Shown here piece by piece: positions 32,867-40,341 of a stretch of 64,000 nt of DNA. The number at the start of each line of letters is the position of its first letter. Position 1 is the first letter of the stretch. The translations under genes and the position numbers were made by a program. The DNA is from Hydrogenoanaerobacterium saccharovorans (lineage in GTDB: Bacteria > Bacillota > Clostridia > Oscillospirales > Ruminococcaceae). The DNA lies in NCBI RefSeq assembly GCF_016901815.1, contig NZ_JACSNR010000011.1, forward strand, positions 1 through 64,000, given 5' to 3'. The notes under the pieces are model-generated. The model did no database searches. It was not told where the DNA came from and saw only the letters and a list, made by a program, of their open reading frames with translations.

Positions 32867-33324
32867 ACCTGCTCCCCGGCTGCGATCTTATCCCAGATCT
32901 CCTGGATTTTCTTCTTGACTTCCTCCGGGGCTTCCGGCGCTGACTGCCAGCAATGTACTGTGGGATTTTCCCACTCAGGCCACTCGTCAACTACCCATCC
33001 GGCAGAATCTTCTCCATAGTAGCTGGCGGTCTGATAGCTTCCCGTGAGAGTGGTTCCGTCTGCGGGCGATCCGCTTACAATGGCAATCACTGTTTCCCCG
33101 TCCGGCGGGAGCTCTCCCTTCTCCGGGCGGAACCAGCCGTCCCCGGCTTCCTGGCTCTCGAGCTTTTCCCAGCAGCAGGCAGCGGCGATCCGGTACATTC
33201 CCGCTATCTTCTCGCAAAAGTCCGCATCGGCCTTGGTATCTGCTTCCCTTGCCTCCTGCTCGTACTCATGGGCGGCCTTCTCCATCTCAAGAATTACTTC
33301 TTTCAGTTCATTGATTGTGGTCAT
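32863..33324 (-). CDS. DUF551-containing phage protein
   Basis: About 153 residues. N-terminal coiled coil (NELKEVILEMEKAAHEYEQE), then WFRPEKGELPPDGETVIAIV and a PTVHCWQSAPEAPEE end, the DUF551 pattern. The ATG at 33324 has GGAGG upstream. Confidence 0.65.
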   Translation of the reverse strand: MTTINELKEVILEMEKAAHEYEQEAREADTKADADFCEKIAGMYRIAAACCWEKLESQEAGDGWFRPEKGELPPDGETVIAIVSGSPADGTTLTGSYQTASYYGEDSAGWVVDEWPEWENPTVHCWQSAPEAPEEVKKKIQEIWDKIAAGEQV

Positions 33325-33346
33325 TGGTATATCCTCCATTCTATGG

Positions 33347-33574
33347 TCAAACTGTGATGCCTTTGGGTCTGGCCTGGATCGTGATCCTGGCTTTCGTGAT
33401 CTCAACGCTCAGCACTCTGGCTTCCAACACTCCCAGTGCTCCGTGAGAGCTGAGCCAGCTGGGACTTTCCGCCCGGCATACGATGTCCGGGCCGTACCGG
33501 ACCACTGTGTCGATTTTTTCTTCCGCCGGGAGAATGACATTCAGCCAATCCTCTACGGTCAATCGTTTGGCCAT
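33347..33574 (-). CDS. Hypothetical protein, 75 residues
   Basis: MAKRLTVEDWLNVILPAEEK then a short β-rich part (ARVLSVEITKARITIQARPK). ATG at 33574 has GGGAGG upstream and overlaps the preceding gene. Function unknown. Confidence 0.6.
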   Translation of the reverse strand: MAKRLTVEDWLNVILPAEEKIDTVVRYGPDIVCRAESPSWLSSHGALGVLEARVLSVEITKARITIQARPKGITV

Positions 33575-33969
33575 GGCTTGTCCCTCCCATATTCCTTCTT
33601 GTATTTCCGGGTGAGGGTGTCCTCCCCGGTCATGGCGCTGATGCACCGGCAGCAAAGCCCCAGCAACTGCTCCGCCGGGAGAGCACCCAGCCCTTTGTAA
33701 ATCTCGGACTGCATCTCCCCGGCCTGGCGGATCGCCTCCTGGATCTGCTTATGGGCTTTCAGGTGCGCTGCCTCCTGCTCACGGTAGAGCCGGTGCGCCT
33801 GGTAGAGCTTCCGGCGTTCTACTTCGGCTTCCTCTTTCTCCAGCTTCCCGGCGTGAAAGCGGTCATACACCTCCCGCAGGCAGTGATAGACATACCGGTC
33901 GCCGAGATTGGCAATGTCCGGCAGCTTGTCCACGCTCTGGGCCAGCCGGTCTATTTCCTGAAACTTCAT
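33559..33969 (-). CDS. Helical phage protein, 136 residues
   Basis: Largely coiled coil: ERRKLYQAHRLYREQEAAHL and AHKQIQEAIRQAGEMQSEIY. Lies directly after the HUH endonuclease gene, so an accessory role in replication is possible. No family recognised. Confidence 0.6.
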   Translation of the reverse strand: MKFQEIDRLAQSVDKLPDIANLGDRYVYHCLREVYDRFHAGKLEKEEAEVERRKLYQAHRLYREQEAAHLKAHKQIQEAIRQAGEMQSEIYKGLGALPAEQLLGLCCRCISAMTGEDTLTRKYKKEYGRDKPWPND

Positions 33970-33977
33970 TCCGCCCG

Positions 33978-34709
33978 CTACTCCTTTCTGCGCTCGGTGA
34001 CGATCTGCAGTAGTTCGTAATACTGGTACGGCGTGCCGAATAACTCATGGACGCCGTTCTGGACTTCTCCCAGCATCATGTATCCCTTGGGGACTTTCAG
34101 GTCTTTCCTCCAGCGGCTCCGCCCAGTCTCCTCGATGGTGACCTTTGGTTTCCTCAGATTCTTTGATGGATTCCACCGCCGCCCGCTGACCAGCTTCTGG
34201 CGGAAGGTCCGCCGGGTCTCTTTGATTAGGTACGCCGCCAGAGGCTTGAAGTTCCCCTCGGCATAGAGATAGCCCGGGCGGATATTCCCGTGGGGCCAGA
34301 TGTCTTGCAGCAGTCCAGGGTCGATCCGTGGCAGAATGATGTGGAAGTGTGGCGCTGTGCTCTCGTATTCGCACACCCAGATGTATCGCAGCTCCCTCCC
34401 CTGCTTTTTGTAAACTGCCCGGCATTTCCGGAGAAAGGCCTGCATATCCTTTTTGAGAAGGGACTTGTCCGCTGGGCGGTTCTCCTTCCGGTAAGTGAGA
34501 ACCAGATGCAGGTCCCCCGGCTGGAAGTTCTCCAGCAAAGTCAGCCACAGTTTGAACTCACTCCGGCGTTCATTGGCTTCTGCCACCCTCTCCGGGGTTG
34601 GCTTTTCCCTCTGTCCCCGTCCGGCCCTTACTCCATACCGGGGACTGTAATATCGCTCCACCACCGTCACCGGTCCTGCCCGGTAGGTGGCCTTTATGTA
34701 TCCCGCCAT
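33978..34709 (-). CDS. HUH-type rolling-circle replication initiator-like protein
   Basis: 243 residues. The HUH motif is H121-F-H123-I-I-L, preceded by RYIWVCEYESTAP; the probable catalytic tyrosine is Y160 in KPLAAYLIKET. HUH enzymes nick one DNA strand at an origin and stay attached through the tyrosine. This is the only recognisable replication protein in the prophage. Immediately upstream (34710-34890) lie several hairpins and a divergent small-RNA-like unit, resembling the control region of rolling-circle plasmids. Confidence 0.8.
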   Translation of the reverse strand: MAGYIKATYRAGPVTVVERYYSPRYGVRAGRGQREKPTPERVAEANERRSEFKLWLTLLENFQPGDLHLVLTYRKENRPADKSLLKKDMQAFLRKCRAVYKKQGRELRYIWVCEYESTAPHFHIILPRIDPGLLQDIWPHGNIRPGYLYAEGNFKPLAAYLIKETRRTFRQKLVSGRRWNPSKNLRKPKVTIEETGRSRWRKDLKVPKGYMMLGEVQNGVHELFGTPYQYYELLQIVTERRKE

Positions 34710-34766
34710 TTTTCAACCTCTCAGCTATTACAGTGTCGAAAAGATAATTGCTTTACCAAGTCTGCA

Positions 34767-34791
34767 AAGGCGCATGGCGCCTTGCTTTTTT
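34767..34791. repeat. Perfect hairpin upstream of the HUH gene
   Basis: AAGGCGC and GCGCCTT with a 3-base loop. On the plus strand it is followed by GCTTTTTT (a terminator); on the minus strand it lies in the leader of the HUH mRNA, where it could also be part of a nicking origin. Confidence 0.6.
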
Positions 34792-34810
34792 CGCGGTTTG
34801 GCGGTATAAT
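34782..34810 (+). promoter_or_regulatory. Promoter for an antisense small RNA
   Basis: -35 TTGCTT (34782-34787), 17-base spacer, perfect -10 TATAAT (34805-34810). It points rightwards, against the early operon. Confidence 0.6.
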
Positions 34811-34816
34811 AAAAGC

Positions 34817-34886
34817 GGTAATTTGCACACAATCAAATACCGCTTTTGAGAAGGCAGAGCTCGTCACAGCTCTGCTTTTTTCTTTT
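34817..34886 (+). ncRNA. Candidate counter-transcript RNA antisense to the HUH gene leader
   Basis: A unit of about 70 bases between a good promoter and a strong terminator. It holds most of a hairpin with 10-bp arms (34811-34820 / 34838-34847) and ends in the terminator stem at 34854-34875. It is antisense to the mRNA just upstream of the HUH gene and to the 3' end of the gene before it. Rolling-circle plasmids control Rep in this way. Confidence 0.5.
34854..34886 (+). terminator. Strong rightward terminator of the small RNA
   Basis: GCAGAGCT and AGCTCTGC with a 6-base loop, followed by TTTTTTCTTTT. It overlaps the stop codon of the leftward gene at 34864. Confidence 0.75.
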
Positions 34887-35061
34887 GCTCATACCGCTCC
34901 ACCCGCCGGAGCATCTCCGTCTGCAGGATCTCAGTGAAAAGGATCACTGCTTCCCGGGGTGTCTCAATGCTGTCTATGTATACCTGTCCTCGCTTGAGGA
35001 TCACATAGCGATCCCCGGTGTCTGCCAGGGTGATGCCCCGGCACTCGTAGAGAATCCGCAT
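34864..35061 (-). CDS. Hypothetical protein, 65 residues
   Basis: MRILYECRGITLADTGDRYV then a helical end rich in Lys and Glu. Its 3' end overlaps the candidate antisense RNA. Function unknown. Confidence 0.6.
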   Translation of the reverse strand: MRILYECRGITLADTGDRYVILKRGQVYIDSIETPREAVILFTEILQTEMLRRVERYEQKKKAEL

Positions 35062-35063
35062 GA

Positions 35064-35300
35064 CTATCCCCTCCGTTTCCGCCTGCCCTGCCGCCCGGGT
35101 GTCCGGGTCACATGGCAGTTGCGCTTGTCCACCGGCAGGGTGGCGATCACGCCCCGGATGCTGTCGCTGATCCGGGCTTTCTGCTCCCGAGTATAGGCCT
35201 GTTCAGCGTGGTATTCCGCCAGCCGGCGGGGATAGTCCGGGCAGCTCCCATGGCAGCCGGGGCGGCGCCGGGGGCAGTCCTTCGGGCAAATCTGAATCAC
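35064..35300 (-). CDS. Cys-rich small phage protein
   Basis: 78 residues: MIQICPKDCPRRRPGCHGSC, then a helical part and a very basic end. The four or more cysteines suggest a metal-binding knob. Overlaps the preceding gene by 4 bases. Confidence 0.6.
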   Translation of the reverse strand: MIQICPKDCPRRRPGCHGSCPDYPRRLAEYHAEQAYTREQKARISDSIRGVIATLPVDKRNCHVTRTPGRQGRRKRRG

Positions 35301-35491
35301 AGCTTGTCCCTCCTGTATGTAAGGCCGCCCAGCTCGGCACAGACCCCAAAGGCCAGCACCGACAGGAACATTCCTGCCACCAGGCCGGGCGAGAGCTTGT
35401 CCACCCGCTCAGCGATGCCGGCGAATCCGAACATCGCAACCAGGCTGGCCAGTGTAAGCCACCGGGCGATTTTTTGTCCTGTGTGTTTCAT
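35297..35491 (-). CDS. Small membrane protein, 64 residues
   Basis: Two hydrophobic segments: WLTLASLVAMFGFAGIA and LVAGMFLSVLAFGVCAELGG. ATG at 35491 has GAGGAAAAGGACG upstream. Unknown role. Confidence 0.6.
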   Translation of the reverse strand: MKHTGQKIARWLTLASLVAMFGFAGIAERVDKLSPGLVAGMFLSVLAFGVCAELGGLTYRRDKL

Positions 35492-35507
35492 CGTCCTTTT
35501 CCTCCCG

Positions 35508-35729
35508 CTATGCCGGGTTTTGGAGGGCATCCAGCTCGGCTTCCCGTCCGGCGACCCATTCCTTTGCCAGCACCTCGTGAACGCTTGCCAGCATGATCCC
35601 GGCATCTGCCGGCAGGATCGGCCCAATGTACCGCTCCCCGTTTTTATAGATGAAATAAATGCCGTTCTGCTCCACCAGCTGAACATCGGCGGTGTAGGTG
35701 TGCATCTCGTGCTTCTTGTTCTTTGCCAT
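35508..35729 (-). CDS. Hypothetical protein, 73 residues
   Basis: MAKNKKHEMHTYTADVQLVE, then a β-hairpin-like GIYFIYKNGERYIGPI and a helical end. Its start overlaps the upstream stop (TAATG). Unknown role. Confidence 0.6.
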   Translation of the reverse strand: MAKNKKHEMHTYTADVQLVEQNGIYFIYKNGERYIGPILPADAGIMLASVHEVLAKEWVAGREAELDALQNPA

Positions 35730-35929
35730 TACTGCTTCCCCTCCCCATACTTGCGGCGGATAAATACATCGTAGATCGCCCGGCGGTCGGGCGGCAGGTT
35801 CATGATCGCCCGGACACAGATGTGATACAACTCCTTCTTGCGCCGGGCATTCTCGGCCGGATCATCCGGCACCTGGCTTCGGTCAATGACCGCTGTCCCC
35901 CAGCGGGTTGTGATGATCTCTTCCTGCAT
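35729..35929 (-). CDS. Hypothetical protein, 66 residues
   Basis: MQEEIITTRWGTAVIDRSQV then a helical basic region (ENARRKKELYHICVRAIMNL). GAGGTGAT precedes the ATG. Unknown role. Confidence 0.6.
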   Translation of the reverse strand: MQEEIITTRWGTAVIDRSQVPDDPAENARRKKELYHICVRAIMNLPPDRRAIYDVFIRRKYGEGKQ

Positions 35930-36112
35930 TTTTTATCACCTCACTGCATTGTATCGGAATAACGGCTTGTCCTATGACTGGAATTGCTGCCCAGGCATCT
36001 GCCCCCGTCCCGTAAATGAAAACCAGAACTATGAAAAGAGGTACAATGAGTAAAAAATATCGGGGGCAGGTGCCCCGGGCAGTAACTGCTTACACCCGCT
36101 ATGAGATGAGAC
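35930..36112 (-). other. Leader segment between Cro-like gene and early operon
   Basis: No gene is supported here. A GC-rich hairpin (GGGGCA / TGCCCC, 36067-36080) followed leftward by ATATTTTTT looks like an attenuator after the Cro-like gene. Confidence 0.4.
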
Positions 36113-36307
36113 TTATTCGGTCTTTTCCCGGATCAACTCATCCAAAGCGGCGCGAACTTTCTCTTCGGCACCTTTCGGCTCCCGATGTCCGTTCATGATA
36201 GCGCTGAGATACTTGGGGTGGATACCAATTTTCTCGGCAAGCTCCTGAGCGGAGATATCATTCAAATGCATTTCGCCCAAAACTTCTCCTGTCCATTGTG
36301 CAGGCAT
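36113..36307 (-). CDS. Cro-like XRE regulator
   Basis: 64 residues. Helix-turn-helix: ISAQELAEKIGIHPKYLSAI, then MNGHREPKGAEEKV. First gene of the leftward early operon, facing the repressor gene; the classic place for a Cro-type switch protein. Confidence 0.8.
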   Translation of the reverse strand: MPAQWTGEVLGEMHLNDISAQELAEKIGIHPKYLSAIMNGHREPKGAEEKVRAALDELIREKTE

Positions 36308-36337
36308 ACGAAGATTACTCCTTTCACCATGTATTTG

Positions 36338-36366
36338 TTGACTTATGTAATCAATAGGGATATTAT
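36338..36366 (+). promoter_or_regulatory. Rightward promoter toward the repressor
   Basis: -35 TTGACT (36338-36343), 17-base spacer, -10 TATTAT (36361-36366). Would transcribe the repressor with a leader of about 135 bases. It overlaps an ATGTAATCA half-operator. Confidence 0.6.
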
Positions 36367-36390
36367 TAAATTGTCAGTAAAATAAAACCT

Positions 36391-36475
36391 GAAATGATTA
36401 CGATTTTCAACCTGAATCAATATTAGCATACATTCGTAATCATTTCAATACATTTTGGTTACTATCGTAATCTTT
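36391..36475. promoter_or_regulatory. Repressor/Cro operator sites
   Basis: GAAATGATTACGA (36391-36403) and its exact inverse TCGTAATCATTTC (36434-36446) plus a third, partial TCGTAATCTTT (36465-36475). The sites overlap the promoters in this divergent region. Binding by the XRE proteins on either side is inferred. Confidence 0.65.
36420..36448 (-). promoter_or_regulatory. Leftward early promoter
   Basis: -35 TTGAAA, 17-base spacer, -10 TAATAT on the minus strand. The -35 overlaps the operator at 36434-36446. It would drive the Cro-like gene and the whole early operon. Confidence 0.65.
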
Positions 36476-36507
36476 GTGAATATGTGCTAAAATTGAGGAT
36501 GGTTTTT

Positions 36508-36930
36508 GTGTTCTATGATCGATTTGAAGAATTGTGTAAGCAAAAAGGCGTGAAGCCAGGCCGGGCCTGTATTGAAATGGGAGTCAGTCGTTCTCTCGCA
36601 GCCAAATGGAAGACCACCAAGACCGACCGGCCCAGCGCCGAGGTTCTGGAAAAGATGTCAAAATACTTCGGCATCAGTATCGATGAAATACTGGGAAAGC
36701 AAAAAGAGTCCTCCCCGAAGGACGGACTCTCTGAAAGGGATAAGCGCGATATTGCACGGGATCTGGAGGCATTGATGGCCGATCTGGAGAACAGCGGTGA
36801 TTTGATGTTTGATGGTGACCCAGCCTCCCCAGAAGCGGTGGACAGCATCCGTAATGCTATGGCTATGGCTTTGGAATATGCTAAGAAAATCAACAAGGAA
36901 AAGTACACCCCGAAAAAGTATAAGAAGTAG
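36508..36930 (+). CDS. Prophage repressor, XRE family
   Basis: About 140 residues. Helix-turn-helix in FEELCKQKGVKPGRACIEMG...SRSLAAKWKTTKTDRPSAEV. The second half is acidic and lacks a LexA-type Ser/Lys peptidase, which fits inactivation by the adjacent ImmA-like protease rather than self-cleavage. GTG start chosen because GAGG lies nine bases upstream; an in-frame ATG exists at 36484. Confidence 0.8.
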   Translation: MFYDRFEELCKQKGVKPGRACIEMGVSRSLAAKWKTTKTDRPSAEVLEKMSKYFGISIDEILGKQKESSPKDGLSERDKRDIARDLEALMADLENSGDLMFDGDPASPEAVDSIRNAMAMALEYAKKINKEKYTPKKYKK

Positions 36931-36942
36931 GAGACGGTGCGC

Positions 36943-37389
36943 ATGACCATACTGCAGCGGGCTCAGCGGATCGCTGAAAAATACGGCACCACTGACCCGC
37001 AGGAAATCCTTACTGCTATGCGAATCAAAATCTTTGACGTACCCATGCATGGAGTGCGTGGTATGTATAAGCAACTGAAACGGAATACTTTCGTCTTTGT
37101 GGACAGCGGTCTGAATGACTACGAGCGGCGCTTTGTACTTGGACATGAGCTGGGACATCATCTTTTCCACCGGGGACAAAACCGGGTGTTCATGGATCGG
37201 TGCACTTTACAAGTGACCAGCCGACCCGAGATAGAAGCGGACACCTTCTCAGTATGTCTGATGGCTCCTGATCCAGCGGAAGTGCTCTTTGATGGTGAAA
37301 GTACAGACCAGCTCGCTGCCCGGCTTGGGGTCAGTACCCGTCTGGCAGAGTTATATCAGTCAGAAGTTTTGCGATCTTATAGGTACTAA
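36943..37389 (+). CDS. ImmA/IrrE-family metallopeptidase
   Basis: About 148 residues. Zinc motif HELGHH near residues 68-73, and the downstream EADTFSVCLMAP helix that supplies the third ligand. In ICEBs1 and related elements such proteases cut the neighbouring repressor after DNA damage, inducing the element. Start at 36943 or GTG 36937. Confidence 0.85.
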   Translation: MTILQRAQRIAEKYGTTDPQEILTAMRIKIFDVPMHGVRGMYKQLKRNTFVFVDSGLNDYERRFVLGHELGHHLFHRGQNRVFMDRCTLQVTSRPEIEADTFSVCLMAPDPAEVLFDGESTDQLAARLGVSTRLAELYQSEVLRSYRY

Positions 37390-37407
37390 ATGGAGGAATG
37401 ATATCTT

Positions 37408-38844
37408 ATGGGTTTGAGAGATATATTCAGAATTGGAGAATTTAAGCAGCAGATCCAGGATCTTACCAATCAGCTTGCCGAACAAAAAGCTCATTTTGAT
37501 GAGATTGGATTTACAGAATATGAGCAAGTACAGGAAGCCTTGAAACAGGCAAACGAGGAGGTTCTGTCCTGCAATACAACCCTTGCAGCTCTGCGAGAAG
37601 AAATTCAGAATCTGGAGAAGCAGGTAGCCCAGAAAGAGGCCAACCTTCGCACCGTTACAAACAAAATCGCCAAAAACAAATCCCTGTATGAGGCGACAAA
37701 GTATGCCATAGACAACTTCTTCAATGATCCTACAGCATTTGATAACTGTAAGATTTCCCCTCAGATGGAAGAGGAACTGGAGCTTGTTCCAACAGTCACC
37801 TTGCACCTGAACTACATGAATGTGGCAGATTTGCGGAAGGCATTCCGGGCAAACGACAAGCAGATTGAATCACTCATGTCCCAGTATGCGGCAAGATACA
37901 CGACCAAAGCCAACAGGTCAATCTATCAGCTCATGGTTATTGCCCTTCGTGCAGAGCTTCAGAACATTTTGTCTGAACTGAAATATGAGAAGCTGGATTC
38001 AAGCATCGAAAAGCTCAAACTCGTTACTTCCAAGTACCTGTCCATTGCCGGCAGCGGAAACCAAAATATTGCCGGAACGCTTACCAAGTTCATCGGTGAA
38101 ATCGAGTATTTGTTTATCAACGCCATTAAGATTGAGTACAACTACTATGTGAAAAAAGAACAGGCCAGACAGGAACAGCTGGCGATCCGTGAACAAATGC
38201 GCCAGGAAGCTGAAGAGCGTAAGGCTCTCGAACTTGAACGAAAGAAAGTTGAAAAAGAGGAAGAAAAGTACAAGGGCGAACTGGACAAGGTACAGACACA
38301 GCTGTCCAATGCTCAGGACGAAACGGAAATTGAAAAGCTCAATGCCCGCATTCTGGAACTGCAGGAACAGCTTGCCAATGTCGTTGTGAAGAAAGATGAA
38401 ATCATCAATCTCCAGAACGGAAAAGCCGGTACAGTTTACATTATCAGCAACCTGGGCAGCTTTGGTGAAAATATATTCAAAATCGGTATGACCCGCAGAC
38501 TTGTCCCGCAGGACCGTGTCAATGAGCTGGGAAATGCCAGCGTGCCTTTCAAGTTCGATGTGCATAGCTTCATCTTCTCCGAAGATGCAGTTTCTTTGGA
38601 AGGGCGGATTCACTCTCTCTTGGATGCGAAGCGTGTAAACAAGGTAAACCGTCGCAAAGAGTTCTTCAATGTCTCTCTTGACGAACTGGAGCAAATTGTT
38701 CTGGATATTGAACCTACTGCTGAGTTTGTTCGCACAATGGCCGCCGAAGAGTATTATCAGTCGCTTTCGTCTGACCAGGTGTATACCGATGAGGAATCCA
38801 CTGATTTTACTGATGATAATGACGAGGATTCCATTGAAGTATAA
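37408..38844 (+). CDS. DUF4041 plus GIY-YIG (T5orf172) protein
   Basis: 478 residues. N-terminal coiled coil (about 10-95), a DUF4041 region, a second long coiled coil (about 250-335), then a GIY-YIG nuclease-like domain starting GTVYIISNLGSFGENIFKIG with RVNELGNASVPF. Ends in a very acidic tail. It is transcribed with the repressor, so it is likely made in the lysogen. A role in exclusion of other phages is plausible but unproven. Confidence 0.75.
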   Translation: MGLRDIFRIGEFKQQIQDLTNQLAEQKAHFDEIGFTEYEQVQEALKQANEEVLSCNTTLAALREEIQNLEKQVAQKEANLRTVTNKIAKNKSLYEATKYAIDNFFNDPTAFDNCKISPQMEEELELVPTVTLHLNYMNVADLRKAFRANDKQIESLMSQYAARYTTKANRSIYQLMVIALRAELQNILSELKYEKLDSSIEKLKLVTSKYLSIAGSGNQNIAGTLTKFIGEIEYLFINAIKIEYNYYVKKEQARQEQLAIREQMRQEAEERKALELERKKVEKEEEKYKGELDKVQTQLSNAQDETEIEKLNARILELQEQLANVVVKKDEIINLQNGKAGTVYIISNLGSFGENIFKIGMTRRLVPQDRVNELGNASVPFKFDVHSFIFSEDAVSLEGRIHSLLDAKRVNKVNRRKEFFNVSLDELEQIVLDIEPTAEFVRTMAAEEYYQSLSSDQVYTDEESTDFTDDNDEDSIEV

Positions 38845-38862
38845 AAATCACTGACAAATAAA

Positions 38863-38900
38863 AAAGCCGCCTGTCTGCTGCAACAGACAAGCGGCCTTTT
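38863..38900. terminator. Bidirectional terminator between the DUF4041 gene and fic
   Basis: GCCGCCTGTCTG pairs with CAGACAAGCGGC (one mismatch), loop of 6; A-rich before and T-rich after. Confidence 0.75.
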
Positions 38901-38919
38901 AAAAACCAGACTATTTAAA

Positions 38920-40167
38920 TTACTCTTGCGCCAAACACTGCAACAGCTGGTCCAATTGATTGAGATCCAGGCGGTAATGCTTTTCTCTGCCGACCTGTTC
39001 CCGAATCAAAAGCTTTCCATCCTGCAGTTCGCTCAGCCGATTTAGCTGTTTCATCAGAGTAGATACAGAATACTCACAGGCTTCCGCCAGCTCCTGCCGA
39101 TTGATGCCATCTTCGGAAAACAGACTGACCTGAATTAAAATGAACAGGCAGTCCCTCAGGTTTTCGTCCCAATCGGCAAAGGACTCCTGCGCCTCCTGAA
39201 GTCTTTTATGATAGTGGTTCATTCGGGCAGCGCGGCGTTCCAGCGCCTCATAAAGGCCCTGCATAGCCTGCGTGATGATATTGGTAAACATCAGCAGAAA
39301 AGGCGTAACATCTCCCCTGCTGCGGGGGTTATTGCAAATCCGAAAGGCCTCTTCATAGATCTTTCGGTTTTGAAAAATAGGGTAGGAAATGCGATATGCC
39401 ACAATTGGATGAAACTCCCGAGCCAAAAGATAGCTGCTGATGAAACGGCTCATCCGGCCATTCCCGTCGTAAAATGGGTGAATGTACCCAAACAGATAGT
39501 GAAACAGCCCGATGGCCAGCACCGGGTTGAGCTGGGGGTCTTTCAGCACAGCCAATGCTTCCCGCATTGCCTGGATGATCTGCTCCTCTGGATAAAGCCC
39601 CCTATGGATTTCCCGGTCAAAACTGTCTGTAACGCTGACACTCTCCTTTCGAAACAAAGTGCCATCCGGCAGGTTTTCCGGTTCGATCTCACTTTTTCCC
39701 TCCAGCAGCAGTTCATCATATAAATGCCGGATATCTTCAGGGGTTTCCAGCGGTATTTCTTTTCGGGTCATCAGCATACGGTATTTACTTACAATACCGT
39801 CAAACCGCTTTTGCGCTCTCTGTTTCTGCCGCAGATTCTCAAGCGATTCCCTTACTTCCCGCCTGCTGCTTGATACCCCTTCAAACTGGTTGGTGATCAC
39901 AATTTCCCCAATCAAACTGTGCAGTGTGAAGTTTTGGATCGCCATTTTCGGCAAGCCAAAGTACAGCAGATGGATTTTCTGATCCAGCCGATGCAGTTCA
40001 ATGATCGACTGGTACAATTCCGGAAGCTGCAGGAAAAAGACTGGATACTCCCCGATCTGAAACGGAATGTGGTAGGAGGAAAAGGGATTTTCTCTGCGTC
40101 TGCGCCATTCTTCCTCATATTCGTCTGGGGACTGATAGTATACCTTTGTCAATGGAATATAACTCAT
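38920..40167 (-). CDS. Fic-family protein (probable AMP transferase)
   Basis: About 415 residues. Fic motif HPFYDGNGR begins near residue 230. Upstream (near 92) the sequence TNQFEG fits the (S/T)xxxE(G/N) inhibitory helix, so this is a self-inhibited class II Fic. The C-terminus (about 340-415) is winged-helix-like (EDGINRQELAEACEYSVSTL). Fic proteins move AMP onto Tyr/Ser/Thr of targets. The start is chosen at 40167, after GAGG; longer forms reach 40269. Lies between the lysogeny genes and the integrase as cargo. Confidence 0.85.
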   Translation of the reverse strand: MSYIPLTKVYYQSPDEYEEEWRRRRENPFSSYHIPFQIGEYPVFFLQLPELYQSIIELHRLDQKIHLLYFGLPKMAIQNFTLHSLIGEIVITNQFEGVSSSRREVRESLENLRQKQRAQKRFDGIVSKYRMLMTRKEIPLETPEDIRHLYDELLLEGKSEIEPENLPDGTLFRKESVSVTDSFDREIHRGLYPEEQIIQAMREALAVLKDPQLNPVLAIGLFHYLFGYIHPFYDGNGRMSRFISSYLLAREFHPIVAYRISYPIFQNRKIYEEAFRICNNPRSRGDVTPFLLMFTNIITQAMQGLYEALERRAARMNHYHKRLQEAQESFADWDENLRDCLFILIQVSLFSEDGINRQELAEACEYSVSTLMKQLNRLSELQDGKLLIREQVGREKHYRLDLNQLDQLLQCLAQE

Positions 40168-40282
40168 AGGATCAACCTCAGCTTCTATCATGTAAAATTC
40201 AGAATTTTTAACTCTTCTTTTTATTATAGTATCATTAAGTGTGTAAAAATACAACATTTTGCACATCAATGAAAATTCAGTT

Positions 40283-40311
40283 TTGATTTATACGCAAAAA
40301 AGCAATATATT
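40283..40311 (+). promoter_or_regulatory. Integrase promoter
   Basis: -35 TTGATT, 17-base spacer, -10 TATATT, followed by the AAAGGAG SD and the integrase ATG at 40342. Confidence 0.6.
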
Positions 40312-40341
40312 ACACTTCTTTTTACAGAAAGGAGCTTATCC

